DNA from: Aquificaceae bacterium
GTDB taxonomy: Bacteria; Aquificota; Aquificia; Aquificales; Aquificaceae
Assembly: GCA_027079305.1 (NCBI GenBank)
Contig: JALWVU010000071.1
Span: 1-37,483, forward strand
DNA: 37,483 nt
Direction of reading: 5' to 3'
Part shown: in pieces, positions 9,906-18,204 of the stretch
Position numbering within the stretch: the stretch's first letter is position 1
How the letters are laid out: the number at the start of each line of letters is the position of its first letter
Notes under the pieces: model-generated
Databases searched by the model: none
What the model was told of the DNA's origin: nothing
The model's input: the letters and a program-made list of their open reading frames with translations, nothing else
Translations under genes and position numbers: made by a program

Positions 9906-10498
9906 GGGTAGATCTTTTCGTAGGCCTTGTTCCTCTTCCTGTATATAGCCTCTACACCGAAACCTTCCTTTAATAGAAGCTCATACAGCTCCCTCGCCTT
10001 ATCTTCTCCTCTCACCGCAAGGACCACACCGCACCTGGGATCTATCTCGTCCGGAATCGGGATCAGAACAGAGCCGAACCTGCCCCTTAGGAACTTCTCC
10101 GCCCTCGTTCCTTCCGATATGGCGGTGAAGGTTATGAAGTGGTCGGGCTTCTTCTTAAAGGGGTTTATCATCAAGAAGAAAAGGCGGGCGTGGAGCTTAA
10201 CACCGAGGGCGTGGAACCTTATCCAGTATCCTAAGGACGGCTCCTTACCTTCCGAGGTTTTTCTTACGTAAGCCACGGTCTTTCCGTCTTCCTTCTCCAC
10301 CTTTATGAGCTCGTTCCCCGTTTGTTTGCTCCAGTTCCATATATCCCTCTCGAAGCCCGGATCTGTAGCGATAACCTTCAGAACCTCGCCCTCCTTCATC
10401 TTTTTCACCGTTTCGGAGGTCATCACTATGGGAACGGGACAGACGAGACCCTCCAAATTCAGTTCCCTGTCGAATTTGATCTCCTTGATCGTCTCCAT
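9902..10498 (-). CDS. TusA/SirA-like sulfurtransferase fused to a DUF3343 (Se/S-carrier-like) domain
   Basis: A 198-residue two-domain protein. Residues 8-80 form a TusA/SirA/YedF domain with the persulfide motif LVCPVP (Cys20) and ATDPGFERDIWNW. A linker (about 85-118) leads to a C-terminal domain FITFTAISEGTRAEKFL...PIPDEIDPRCGVVLAV that matches the DUF3343 pattern, with Cys156 in the usual place. TusA proteins relay sulfane sulfur in tRNA thiolation or sulfur oxidation; DUF3343 proteins are proposed sulfur or selenium carriers. Having both cysteines in one chain suggests internal sulfur transfer, which is inference. It lies 4 bases after the membrane-sensor gene in a minus-strand pair and overlaps the hisS end by 4 bases. 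Confidence 0.8.
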   Translation of the reverse strand: METIKEIKFDRELNLEGLVCPVPIVMTSETVKKMKEGEVLKVIATDPGFERDIWNWSKQTGNELIKVEKEDGKTVAYVRKTSEGKEPSLGYWIRFHALGVKLHARLFFLMINPFKKKPDHFITFTAISEGTRAEKFLRGRFGSVLIPIPDEIDPRCGVVLAVRGEDKARELYELLLKEGFGVEAIYRKRNKAYEKIYP

Positions 10499-10502
10499 GC
10501 TT

Positions 10503-11384
10503 CTAACCTATGTTGATGGCTTTCCCGAGGGAGGAGCTGTCCTCAAAACCGGCGACAAAGAGACTCACCATCCTGCCTGCCTTCTCCAGGGAACGGACCA
10601 CAAGGTCGTCGTTCAGCTGGAAGGGACTCTCCATCTCGAAGATAACCACAGCGTTTCCCTCCTCGAGCTTAACCGGAACTGAAAGCAGTCCCTTTTCCCT
10701 GTCCATCATGAGTTCGTAGCTATCTATCTCTCCCTTCGGTATCATGTGAACCTTCTTGACCTTGAACCTTTCCTTCACGGTTCTGAGGAACTCCCTGACA
10801 TCCTGGCTCGAGGTGGAGGTTTCTATAAGGAATCTCATGTGATCAAGCTCTCTCCGGTCCCTTTCCCATCTTGCGAAGTCCTGTAAAAGCCTTCTGTAGG
10901 CTTTCCTAAGCTCCTTTATTGAGTCTCTGTCCTTTTTGATCGTTCCGATAAAGTCGGGCACAAGAGCGGATATGGGAGCGGAGGTCAGGAGTATTAGAGT
11001 AGAGAAGAGGAAGAGAGGTTCCTGAGCAAAGCTGTAAACAGTAAGGAGGATACCCGATATCAAAAGAATACCCGCGGTTATAGCGTTCCTGTTGGTGTGG
11101 ACAACTATAAGAGGTATGAGAGAGAATATAGCCTTCGGCTCACCGGACAGGAACGCTATGGGTGGAACGAAGACCACATCAACGAGCTTATTCATCCACC
11201 TGACCTGGTCAAACTTCAAGTAAGAGAGGAGGCTGAAAGAGAAATAAAGAGCGGTCAGGATTATAACCGTGCTTTTGGAGTCGGTGTCTATACCAAGGGA
11301 AACCAGCAGAAAGTAAAGAGAGACAAGGAACCTAACCCCCAGGAAGACTTCCTTTATCATCTTTCTCATCTGTGTAGATATCAT
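10503..11384 (-). CDS. Membrane protein with C-terminal GAF-like domain, unknown function
   Basis: I do not recognise a named family. The first ~150 of 293 residues are hydrophobic with about five or six membrane segments. Then comes a charged helical stretch (about 150-190, [19 protein letters not shown]), then about 100 residues with a GAF-like pattern ([59 protein letters not shown]). There is no kinase, cyclase, GGDEF or DNA-binding output domain, so it would be a sensor acting through a partner. A second Met at 11369 is an alternative start: TATGAT (11380-11385, minus strand) lies 10 bases before it. It precedes the TusA-fusion gene in a likely operon and is divergent from cysS. Confidence 0.6.
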   Translation of the reverse strand: MISTQMRKMIKEVFLGVRFLVSLYFLLVSLGIDTDSKSTVIILTALYFSFSLLSYLKFDQVRWMNKLVDVVFVPPIAFLSGEPKAIFSLIPLIVVHTNRNAITAGILLISGILLTVYSFAQEPLFLFSTLILLTSAPISALVPDFIGTIKKDRDSIKELRKAYRRLLQDFARWERDRRELDHMRFLIETSTSSQDVREFLRTVKERFKVKKVHMIPKGEIDSYELMMDREKGLLSVPVKLEEGNAVVIFEMESPFQLNDDLVVRSLEKAGRMVSLFVAGFEDSSSLGKAINIG

Positions 11385-11389
11385 ATAAT
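11384..11389 (+). promoter_or_regulatory. -10 box of cysS (leaderless type)
   Basis: TATAAT ends 6 bases before the cysS ATG, with the bases AAATCC between them and no Shine-Dalgarno. Confidence 0.6.
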
Positions 11390-11395
11390 AAATCC

Positions 11396-12871
11396 ATGAG
11401 TTTGAAGATACACAACACCCTCACGGGGAAAGTTGAGGAGTTCGTTCCCATAGATCCTCCGAGAGTCCTCATATACACCTGCGGTGTTACCGTCTACGAT
11501 GACTCCCACGTGGGGCACGGAAGGAGCCTGATAGTCTTCGACACCTTCAGGAGGTTCTTAGAGCACCTCGGATACGATGTTAAGTTTGTCAGGAACTTCA
11601 CGGATGTGGACGACAAGATCATAAACAGAGCCAAAGATGAGTGCACAGACTTCATGACCATAGCCAACAGATACATAGCCAGCTACTACAGGGATATGGA
11701 AGCGATAAGGGTGAGACCCGCGGACGTGGAACCGAGGGTGACCGAGCACATTCAGGAGATAATAGAAGTGATCCGGAAGCTCATAGAGAAAGGGTACGCT
11801 TACGAATCTGAAGGGGACGTATACTTTTCGGTGAGATCTTTCAAAGACTACGGAAAGCTCTCCAAAAGGAGCCCCGAGGAGATGGAGGCGGGAGCGAGGG
11901 TGGAGCCTTCGGAGAAGAAAAGGGATCCGCTGGACTTTGCACTCTGGAAGGCCGCAAAGGCAGGAGAACCCGCCTGGGACTCGCCCTGGGGCAAGGGAAG
12001 GCCCGGATGGCATACCGAGTGTGTGGCTATGATCTTCAAGCATCTGGGTGAGACCATAGACATCCATGGGGGAGGACTGGACCTCGTGTTTCCCCACCAC
12101 GAGAACGAGATAGCCCAAGCGGAGGCCATTACAGGGAGGCCATTCGCCAGATATTGGATGCACAACGGCCTCGTTACGGTGGGCGGTCAGAAGATGTCCA
12201 AGTCTCTGGGAAACTACGTAACACTAAAAGAGATATACACGAAGTATCATCCAGATGTCCTTAGGCTTCTGGTTCTATTCACCCACTACAGGAGTCCTCT
12301 GGACTTTTCCTGGGATAAGATGGAGGAAACTCAGAGGGCCTACGAGAGGCTCAGAACCGCCATAGAAGACTACGAGGTTTTAAAGAAGCTGGAGGTGGTC
12401 CCCGGAAAAGGAGGAACACACCCACTCTACGACAAGGTTAAGGAGACAGAGGAAGCCTTCTTCGGAGCTCTGAGCGATGACTTCAACACGCCCGAAGCCC
12501 TCTCTCACGTATTTTCGCTCGTGAGCGAGCTTGGTAAGATAAAGAACAGGACTTACTCCGAAGGAAAGATAACTCAGGAAGAGCTTTCCGCTTACGAGTT
12601 TGCCTCCAGATCTCTGCTGGGGCTAATGAAGAAGATGTTCGGACTCCTTGAGGACCTCTATCCGGAGTGTGAAGTCAGAAGGGTGGTGGAGAAGGAGCTT
12701 GAACCCGGAGAGGTGCTCGATACGAGGCTCGTGGACCTCCTTGTGGAGGTTAGAACTATAGCCCGCCAGGAAAAGCAGTTCAAAATAGCGGATCTTATAA
12801 GGGACAGACTTAAAGAGCTTAGAATAGAACTCGAGGACACACCCGCGGGGACAAGGTGGAAGAGAAGATGA
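11396..12871 (+). CDS. cysS: Cysteinyl-tRNA synthetase
   Basis: A 491-residue class I synthetase charging tRNA-Cys. The active-site signature HVGHG (38-42) is the HIGH motif and KMSKS is at 266-270. Zinc and cysteine-selection residues are visible: Cys29 in [10 protein letters not shown], the Cys of WHTECVAM and the His pair of [10 protein letters not shown]. The C-terminal helical anticodon-binding region runs from about 320, including a DDFNTPEAL block. Length is normal. The stop overlaps the folD start as ATGA, so folD is translationally coupled. There is no leader: a TATAAT box lies 6 bases before ATG. Confidence 0.96.
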   Translation: MSLKIHNTLTGKVEEFVPIDPPRVLIYTCGVTVYDDSHVGHGRSLIVFDTFRRFLEHLGYDVKFVRNFTDVDDKIINRAKDECTDFMTIANRYIASYYRDMEAIRVRPADVEPRVTEHIQEIIEVIRKLIEKGYAYESEGDVYFSVRSFKDYGKLSKRSPEEMEAGARVEPSEKKRDPLDFALWKAAKAGEPAWDSPWGKGRPGWHTECVAMIFKHLGETIDIHGGGLDLVFPHHENEIAQAEAITGRPFARYWMHNGLVTVGGQKMSKSLGNYVTLKEIYTKYHPDVLRLLVLFTHYRSPLDFSWDKMEETQRAYERLRTAIEDYEVLKKLEVVPGKGGTHPLYDKVKETEEAFFGALSDDFNTPEALSHVFSLVSELGKIKNRTYSEGKITQEELSAYEFASRSLLGLMKKMFGLLEDLYPECEVRRVVEKELEPGEVLDTRLVDLLVEVRTIARQEKQFKIADLIRDRLKELRIELEDTPAGTRWKRR

Positions 12872-13752
12872 ACGATCCTCTGATCCTGAGCGGTAAGGAG
12901 CCCTCCCAGAAAATAAGGGGGGAGATAAGGAAGGAGATAGAAGAGCTTACCTCCTCGGGACTCAGGAGGCCCGGCCTGGCTGTCATCTTGGTGGGGGACG
13001 ATCCAGCGAGTCAGATATACGTCAACAACAAGATAAAGGCCTGTAAGAAGGTAGGGATAGAGTCTTTCTTCTACAAGCTCAGCTCGAACATAACGACCGA
13101 GGAGCTTCTGGAAACTGTAGCGGAGCTGAACTCCAGAGAAGAGGTGGATGGGATACTTGTCCAGCTTCCTCTTCCGGAACACATAGACCAGGAGGAGGTA
13201 ATTCTCTCTATACACCCCGACAAGGATGTGGACGGCTTCCATCCCCAGAACATGGGAAAGTTGGTGGCGAGGATGGAGAACGGTTTTATTCCCTGCACAC
13301 CCTTGGGAATAGATCTGCTCCTAAAACACTACCGTATAGATCCCAAAGGAAAGGACGTTGTGATCGTGGGTGCGGGCTTCATAGTGGGAAGACCCCTCTC
13401 CTTACTGATGCTCTGGAGGGACGCCACCGTAACCGTGTGCCACATACACACGAGGGATCTTAAGAAGCACACTCTGGGAGCGGACATACTCATCTCCGCC
13501 ACGGGAGTTCCCCACTTGATAAAGGAAGATATGATCAAGGAGGGAGCGGTGGTTATAGACGTGGGAATATCTAAGGTGGACGGGAAGATAGTGGGGGACG
13601 TGGATTTTGAGAATGTTAAGCACAAAGCCTCAGCAATAACACCGGTTCCCGGGGGAGTGGGGCCCATGACCGTTACGGGGCTCCTTTTGAATACGCTGAA
13701 GGCTTATAAAAAGAGAATCAAGGCTCACTCCACCTCAACTATGAAGCCGTAG
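12868..13752 (+). CDS. folD: Bifunctional methylenetetrahydrofolate dehydrogenase/cyclohydrolase
   Basis: A 294-residue FolD converting 5,10-methylene-THF to 5,10-methenyl-THF and then 10-formyl-THF, supplying C1 units. Diagnostic parts: [30 protein letters not shown] with the catalytic Lys, [22 protein letters not shown], the nucleotide-binding [15 protein letters not shown] (usual sequence GRSxIVGxP, here GAGFIVGRP) and the terminal PGGVGPMT. The start is taken at ATG 12868, where ATGA overlaps the cysS stop and AGGTGG lies about 9 bases upstream. An in-frame GTG at 12856 is less likely. The 3' end overlaps the convergent TPR lipoprotein gene by 28 bases. Confidence 0.94.
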   Translation: MNDPLILSGKEPSQKIRGEIRKEIEELTSSGLRRPGLAVILVGDDPASQIYVNNKIKACKKVGIESFFYKLSSNITTEELLETVAELNSREEVDGILVQLPLPEHIDQEEVILSIHPDKDVDGFHPQNMGKLVARMENGFIPCTPLGIDLLLKHYRIDPKGKDVVIVGAGFIVGRPLSLLMLWRDATVTVCHIHTRDLKKHTLGADILISATGVPHLIKEDMIKEGAVVIDVGISKVDGKIVGDVDFENVKHKASAITPVPGGVGPMTVTGLLLNTLKAYKKRIKAHSTSTMKP

Positions 13753-14771
13753 ATGTTGAACTTTTTGAGTCTCTCTATCTCTCTTTTTGCCTCTTTTCTG
13801 GAAGTGAACCTTCCGTAGACGACCTTGTATATGCCGGAGGACTCGATTATGCTCAGGTCCTCTATCCCCTTCCTCTTCAGCTCTCTTATGAGCTTCTTGG
13901 CCCTGTCCAGCGTAGAGAAGGCGGCTATCTGAATTCCGAACCTCTTGCTATTTTCCCTCTGTTTAGGTTTCTCGGGTGTCCTTCTGACCACCGCCCTTTT
14001 CCTGAGGGTTCTCCTCTGCTCCTCTACAAGTATCTTGCTCAGTATCTCGTAGGCTTGGGTCCTGTGTAGGTTGCTCGCCTGTTTGTCCTCGAGAACTAAC
14101 CTAACCGCCTCCTTGGCCTTCCCGAACCTTCCGGTTTCGTAGTAGACCTTCGCAAGGCTGAGGTATATCTCCGGATTCTTAAAGTTGTTGGCGAGCAGAG
14201 ACATATACAGCTTCTCCGCATCCTCGTATCTCTTCTCGTCCATGTAGGCGCTTCCCAGCTCCAGCTGGGCTTCTAAGAAAAGGGGGTTGTATGCGGTCGC
14301 CTTTTTAAGGTTCCTTATGTATGCCTCTTTTTCTCCCATCTCCTTGTATACCTTTGCCAGGTGGAAGAAGGCAAGGTGCTTTTTGTCAAAGGTTTCGTCC
14401 GAAACCGCCTCCTTAAGATACTTAACCGCTTCCCTGTAGTTCTTCATCTTGCGGTAGAGAACTCCGAGGTTCATTTTGGCTTCGGTAAAGCTGGGATCAC
14501 TCTCCAAAGCCTTCTTGAAAGCTTCCTCCGCCTTCTTATACTCACCCACCTCCATGTAGGTTATGCCCAAAGCATTCCATATCTTCGGCTCCTTGGGAGC
14601 TATTTTGGAGGCCTTGTATAGGTAGGCTATGGCTTCTGAGTAGTTCTTGGCGTAAAAGGAGGACATACCGAGGTCGTATAGATATCTCCACTCCTCCTCC
14701 TTCGCCTTGTCCTGTTTTGCGGAACAGGAGACGAGGGTTAGCAGTATAAGGAAGGAAAGCAGTTTTCTCAT
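13725..14771 (-). CDS. TPR lipoprotein with C-terminal SPOR domain
   Basis: A 348-residue exported protein. A lipoprotein signal peptide (MRKLLSFLILLTLVSC) has lipobox LVSC with the acylated Cys at 16. Residues about 28-250 hold five or six TPR-like helical repeats (for example EPKIWNALGITYMEVGEYKKAEEAFKKAL begins a canonical repeat). A basic Arg/Lys linker (about 252-275) leads to a SPOR domain (RFGIQIAAFSTLDRAKKLIRELK to the end), a fold that binds glycan strands lacking stem peptides at division sites. This suggests an envelope scaffold in cell division or peptidoglycan turnover. Its ATG overlaps the stop of the upstream SPOR gene (ATGA). The exact partner is unknown. Confidence 0.83.
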   Translation of the reverse strand: MRKLLSFLILLTLVSCSAKQDKAKEEEWRYLYDLGMSSFYAKNYSEAIAYLYKASKIAPKEPKIWNALGITYMEVGEYKKAEEAFKKALESDPSFTEAKMNLGVLYRKMKNYREAVKYLKEAVSDETFDKKHLAFFHLAKVYKEMGEKEAYIRNLKKATAYNPLFLEAQLELGSAYMDEKRYEDAEKLYMSLLANNFKNPEIYLSLAKVYYETGRFGKAKEAVRLVLEDKQASNLHRTQAYEILSKILVEEQRRTLRKRAVVRRTPEKPKQRENSKRFGIQIAAFSTLDRAKKLIRELKRKGIEDLSIIESSGIYKVVYGRFTSRKEAKREIERLKKFNIYGFIVEVE

Positions 14772-15418
14772 CTTACGATGAAGGCGTTTCTGAACTCACC
14801 CCTGACCTCCCTCAGCGCGGAGAGGAGGTTCCTGGCCTTTACCCTCACCCTAACCTTATACAGGCCGTCCTCTTCTATGATGAAGGCATCGAAGCCCTTA
14901 TTCTTTGCAAGTTCCAGCCTCTTGCGAGCGTTTTCCCTGTTTTTGAAAGCCCCTATCTGGACCACATAGTCCCTGAGAACCTCATCGGTCTTTTTCTGCA
15001 TCTTCTCCTTTCTGGGCTTGGGCTTTTCCTCCTTCTTGGATACCTCTACCTTCTTTTTCTCTTTGGGCTGTTCAGCTTTTGCAGGAGCGGGAGGCTTCTC
15101 CTCAGGCTTTGCCTGGGGTTTTTCCTCCTTGGGCTCCTCACGCTTTGGCTCTATCTTCTCAGGCTCGGGAGGAGCAAGCTTGACAACTTTGGGTTTGGGT
15201 GTCTCCTCTTCTTCAGCGGAGCTTGGCTGAGTGGGTTGTGGAGTAGCAGGTCTAACCGGCTCAGCGGGAGGCTTTATCTGAACCGGGGGTTTGGCTCTCA
15301 CTACCGGGGGTGGTGTGGATTGCTGTTCCTGAGAGGCCATCCATGTGTTCAGGCCCAAATAGAAGAACACAAGGGCAACGAGGATACCCACTAAGAGAAC
15401 GAGTCTATGCTTCTTCAT
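14768..15418 (-). CDS. SPOR-domain membrane protein with Pro-rich linker (FtsN-like layout)
   Basis: A 216-residue protein laid out like FtsN: a short basic N-terminus, one membrane segment (about 6-24, LVLLVGILVALVFFYLGL), a long low-complexity periplasmic linker rich in Pro, Glu, Lys and Ala (about 35-145), and a C-terminal SPOR domain (YVVQIGAFKNRENARKRLE to the end). This indicates a septal or cell-wall-associated role; true orthology to FtsN cannot be shown because linkers do not align. It lies 11 bases after argS and overlaps the TPR-SPOR gene by 4 bases, so two peptidoglycan-binding proteins are probably made from the argS transcript. Confidence 0.82.
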   Translation of the reverse strand: MKKHRLVLLVGILVALVFFYLGLNTWMASQEQQSTPPPVVRAKPPVQIKPPAEPVRPATPQPTQPSSAEEEETPKPKVVKLAPPEPEKIEPKREEPKEEKPQAKPEEKPPAPAKAEQPKEKKKVEVSKKEEKPKPRKEKMQKKTDEVLRDYVVQIGAFKNRENARKRLELAKNKGFDAFIIEEDGLYKVRVRVKARNLLSALREVRGEFRNAFIVR

Positions 15419-15429
15419 ACTTCTCCCCC

Positions 15430-17178
15430 TTACATCCTTTCAGGAGCGGATACACCTATTAATTTTAAACTAAGTCTCAAGGCGGTCCTTATACCTTTTA
15501 GAAGAGCGAGCCTTCCCTTCATGATCCTCTTCTCGCTCCCTATTATCCTGTGATGATTGTAGTAGTGATGAAACAGGCCCGCCAGATCTATCAGGAAGTA
15601 AGTGATAAGGTGCGGATCCCTCCTAAGAGTTATGTCTATAAGCTCATCCTTTATCATCAGTGTCTTCTTCATAAGCTTAAGCTCTATATCCTCTTCGAGA
15701 GACTCGAGGAACGGGGAAAGATCCTCCTTTTCCGGATCCAGGTTGAACCTCTCTTTTACCTCCCTGAAAACTCCCGATATCCTTGCATGGGCATACTGAA
15801 CGTAGAAAACGGGATTGTCCGAACTTTTCTCTTTGGCCTTGTCCACGTCGAAGTCAAGGGGTGTGTCGCTTCTCTTTGTGAGGAACAAGAACCTGACCGC
15901 GTCCGGACCCACCTCGTTCAGGGCCTCTCTCAGCGGAACGAAGGTCCCCGCCCTCTTGGACATCTTGACCTCTTTACCTTCTCTGAAGAACTTGACCATC
16001 TGGATCAGGTAGACTTCAAGCCAATCCTCGGGAATGCGGAGCATCTTCAGAGAGGCCTTAACCCTCGGGATGTATCCGTGGTGATCCGCTCCCCAGAGAT
16101 CTATGACCTTGTCAAAGCCCCTTTTGAACTTGTCCCAGTGGTAAGCTATGTCCGAGGCAAAGTAGGTATACGTTCCATCCGACTTCCTCAGAACCCTGTC
16201 CTTATCATCTCCGAACTGGGAGGTTTTCAGCCACAAGGCTCCTTCCGCCTCGTAAACGTATCCCCTTTCTCTCAGTTCCTCTATCAGCTTATCTACCAGA
16301 CCCCTCTCGTAGAGGCTTCTTTCGCTGAACCATACATCGAAATCAACACACATGGACCCAAGGTCTTCCCTTATCTCCTCCATCATCATGTCCAGGCCGA
16401 AGGCACTGCAAAGTTCTACCTCCGGCTCCCTAACGGGTTTGAAAGCGGAAGTGTAGCTCAGAGGAAAGTCAAATCCATAGGATAGGATTCTCTCTTTCGC
16501 CTCCGGCACCCCGTCCCGGCTCAGCAGTAGATCTCCTACCGCACCCTTTAAAGCCTTCGCTATCTCTATAACGTATTCTCCCTTGTAGCCTTCCTCTTCA
16601 AAGAGCTTCTTTATACCGGGCCTTTCTCCCTCCTTACCGAACAACTCCAGGTATCTGTAGAAGACCGATACTCCAAGTATGTAAACCTGCCTCCCCGCAT
16701 CGTTTATGTAATACTCCCTCGTTATGTTGAACCCATAGAATTCAAAGAGCCTGGCGAGCGCATCTCCCACTACAGCCCCCCTTCCGTGCCCCAGATGGAG
16801 AGGTCCTGTGGGATTGGCACTGACGAACTCGAGTTGAACCTTTAAGCCCCTTCCGATATCCTCCTTGAAGTAGTCCTCACCTTCAGATAGGAGCCTCCGA
16901 AACTCGGAGAGTATGAAATTTCTCGATAGCCTCAGATTTATGAATCCCCTCACAGCTTCAACAGCTTCAAACATATCCTCCTGAGAGAGCTTTTCAGACA
17001 GCTCCTTTGCTATCTCGTTAGGATTTTTTCTTAAGGCCTTAGAGAGTAAGAAAGCTACGTTGGTGGCAAGATCTCCCAGCTCTTCATCTTTCGGCTTCTC
17101 CACCTTGAACTCGGGAGGATCGATTTTGTATAACTCCCCGAGGGCTTGCTCAATTCGGGAACGGACGATTTCCTTCAT
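15430..17178 (-). CDS. argS: Arginyl-tRNA synthetase
   Basis: A 582-residue class I synthetase charging tRNA-Arg. Visible features: an N-terminal Add1-type domain (about 1-100), FVSANPTGPLHLGHGRG with the HIGH-type HLGHG at 128-132, KMSKR at 405-409 and a DALR anticodon-binding helical domain at the C-terminus. The start is set at ATG 17178 (MKEIVRSRIEQAL), where the conserved protein begins. An open frame runs 31 codons further upstream without homology to ArgRS and crosses the promoter box (17188-17193), so it is not part of the protein. The two SPOR genes follow on the same strand. Confidence 0.95.
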   Translation of the reverse strand: MKEIVRSRIEQALGELYKIDPPEFKVEKPKDEELGDLATNVAFLLSKALRKNPNEIAKELSEKLSQEDMFEAVEAVRGFINLRLSRNFILSEFRRLLSEGEDYFKEDIGRGLKVQLEFVSANPTGPLHLGHGRGAVVGDALARLFEFYGFNITREYYINDAGRQVYILGVSVFYRYLELFGKEGERPGIKKLFEEEGYKGEYVIEIAKALKGAVGDLLLSRDGVPEAKERILSYGFDFPLSYTSAFKPVREPEVELCSAFGLDMMMEEIREDLGSMCVDFDVWFSERSLYERGLVDKLIEELRERGYVYEAEGALWLKTSQFGDDKDRVLRKSDGTYTYFASDIAYHWDKFKRGFDKVIDLWGADHHGYIPRVKASLKMLRIPEDWLEVYLIQMVKFFREGKEVKMSKRAGTFVPLREALNEVGPDAVRFLFLTKRSDTPLDFDVDKAKEKSSDNPVFYVQYAHARISGVFREVKERFNLDPEKEDLSPFLESLEEDIELKLMKKTLMIKDELIDITLRRDPHLITYFLIDLAGLFHHYYNHHRIIGSEKRIMKGRLALLKGIRTALRLSLKLIGVSAPERM

Positions 17179-17187
17179 AGGGATAAG

Positions 17188-17193
17188 ATTATA
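17188..17193 (-). promoter_or_regulatory. -10 box of argS (leaderless type)
   Basis: TATAAT on the minus strand lies 9 bases before the argS ATG at 17178, with no Shine-Dalgarno. No good -35 is visible; TCGAAG at 17 bases spacing is weak. Confidence 0.5.
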
Positions 17194-17239
17194 CTTTACC
17201 TCCCATCCCGCTTCGACAGGCGGTGTAATAGGTGCTATA

Positions 17240-17292
17240 CTATTCTCCCGGCGGGACGTAAGAGCCCGCACGGCTCCTTGGCAAGAGAATAG
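17240..17292. other. Strongly folded 53-base non-coding element
   Basis: Outer arm CTATTCTC (17240-17247) pairs with GAGAATAG (17285-17292). Directly inside, CCGGCGGG (17248-17255) pairs with CCCGC plus CGG (17265-17269, 17271-17273) with one bulged A at 17270. The apical loop is 9 bases and an 11-base strand (17274-17284) is unpaired on one side, giving a 16-bp stacked helix. It lies between the argS promoter and the CRISPR leader. The strand transcribed, if any, is unknown. The core TCCCGCCGGGAG (minus-strand reading of 17245-17256) recurs at 25630-25641. It has no T tract, so a simple terminator is unlikely. Confidence 0.45.
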
Positions 17293-17296
17293 GTGA

Positions 17297-17502
17297 GAGG
17301 ATTTTAATGTGCATCAAAATGCCTTGATGTTTTGATGCTTTGATGATACTGTTCTGGGCAGGTTGATATGCAAGGTTTTAAGTGGGCTAAATTTTAATGT
17401 CTTTTGCAGGACCGGCGGTTTTCGGAAATTAACTTCACTTGCGGAGACAGGGAGTTGTATAAGTTATTGAATTGGCTTATATTATTAAACGGCTCGTTTG
17501 GG
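17297..17502 (+). promoter_or_regulatory. Probable CRISPR leader
   Basis: About 205 A/T-rich bases before the first repeat without a credible gene. It contains a perfect 9-bp inverted repeat GCATCAAAA (17311-17319) / TTTTGATGC (17330-17338), three copies of TTGATG at an exact 8-base period (17324, 17332, 17340), and the decamer ATTTTAATGT twice (17301-17310 and 17391-17400). The leader side is inferred because the degenerate repeat lies at the other end of the array. Confidence 0.6.
17455..17483 (+). promoter_or_regulatory. Putative promoter of the CRISPR array
   Basis: TTGTAT (17455-17460), a 17-base spacer and TATATT (17478-17483) match a sigma-70-type layout, ending 19 bases before the first repeat, so a pre-crRNA would start at about 17490. 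Confidence 0.5.
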
Positions 17503-18062
17503 GCTCCTAATGTGCCGTGTGGAGTTGAAAGATTTAATACCATGTTTAACAAGACAGTAATGATAATTGCGCTCCTAATGTGCCGTGTGGAGTTGAAAGT
17601 TCATTCAGTTTATAGTGGAAGGCGTATCTCGTATAAGCTCCTAATGTGCCGTGTGGAGTTGAAAGTGGCACAGGTCAATTGACAATCAATATAACTAAAA
17701 CAGGGCTCCTAATGTGCCGTGTGGAGTTGAAAGTGGAAAGCATTTGAAGAAAGGATTGAATATTGGTATGAGCTCCTAATGTGCCGTGTGGAGTTGAAAG
17801 TCAATATCCTTTTCCATAAATCAAAAGCGTTAATCTGCTCCTAATGTGCCGTGTGGAGTTGAAAGATTCTTCGCATAATCATAGTAATCTATACGTGGAT
17901 TGCTCCTAATGTGCCGTGTGGAGTTGAAAGCAATCATAAGCCTTTTTGATATAATTACCTTCTCTAGCTCCTAATGTGCCGTGTGGAGTTGAAAGGTAAC
18001 CATCCTTCGTAAAGATCCTCCTCCTTATTGAAAGTTCCTAATGTGCCGGGTGGGGCTAAGAC
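17503..18062 (+). CRISPR. CRISPR array, nine 29-bp repeats and eight spacers, no cas genes in window
   Basis: Repeats start at 17503, 17571, 17637, 17705, 17772, 17837, 17902, 17967 and 18034. The first eight are identical: they begin GCTCCTAATGTG, continue CCGT and end GTGGAGTTGAAAG. The ninth (18034-18062) keeps the first half but its 3' half has decayed (GGGTGGGGCTAAGAC), marking the leader-distal end. CTCC near the start can pair with GGAG near the end, and the 3' GTTGAAAG would be the crRNA 5' handle. Spacers are 36-39 bases and visibly A/T-rich compared with flanking genes. From memory the repeat resembles those of Aquifex aeolicus, usually tied to type I-B/III systems; this needs a database check. 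Confidence 0.97.
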
Positions 18063-18204
18063 AGAGACAAGGGATTTAAAACCTTTATCTACAGTTTTGA
18101 TCTAACTTAATCCTCCTGCAACCACCTCTTGCAGTCCGCCTATCGTTATAGTTTAGATTTGAGTTATACTTTATAGCCCGGAGATCTCTGCTGGAGGAAG
18201 GAAG
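18063..18204 (+). promoter_or_regulatory. Spacer between CRISPR array and ccsA, with ccsA promoter candidate
   Basis: Non-coding. A hairpin CTGCAA (18116-18121) / TTGCAG (18129-18134) with a 7-base loop lies mid-way and has no T tract. TATACT (18165-18170) is the best -10 for ccsA, with no convincing -35. The gene has a good ribosome site, GGAGGAAGG, ending 5-6 bases before its ATG, so this transcript would have a normal leader. Confidence 0.4.

Noticed and set aside
17404-17682. 92-residue open frame
   Set aside because: It runs through CRISPR repeats; the product repeats the translation of the repeat unit and has no other support.
17532-18033. Spacers each translate as an open peptide in some frame
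   Set aside because: For 36-39 base A/T-rich sequences at least one of six frames is expected to be open, so this is not evidence for coding targets.
18116-18134. Hairpin after the CRISPR array as a terminator
   Set aside because: The 6-bp stem is followed by mixed sequence rather than a T run.
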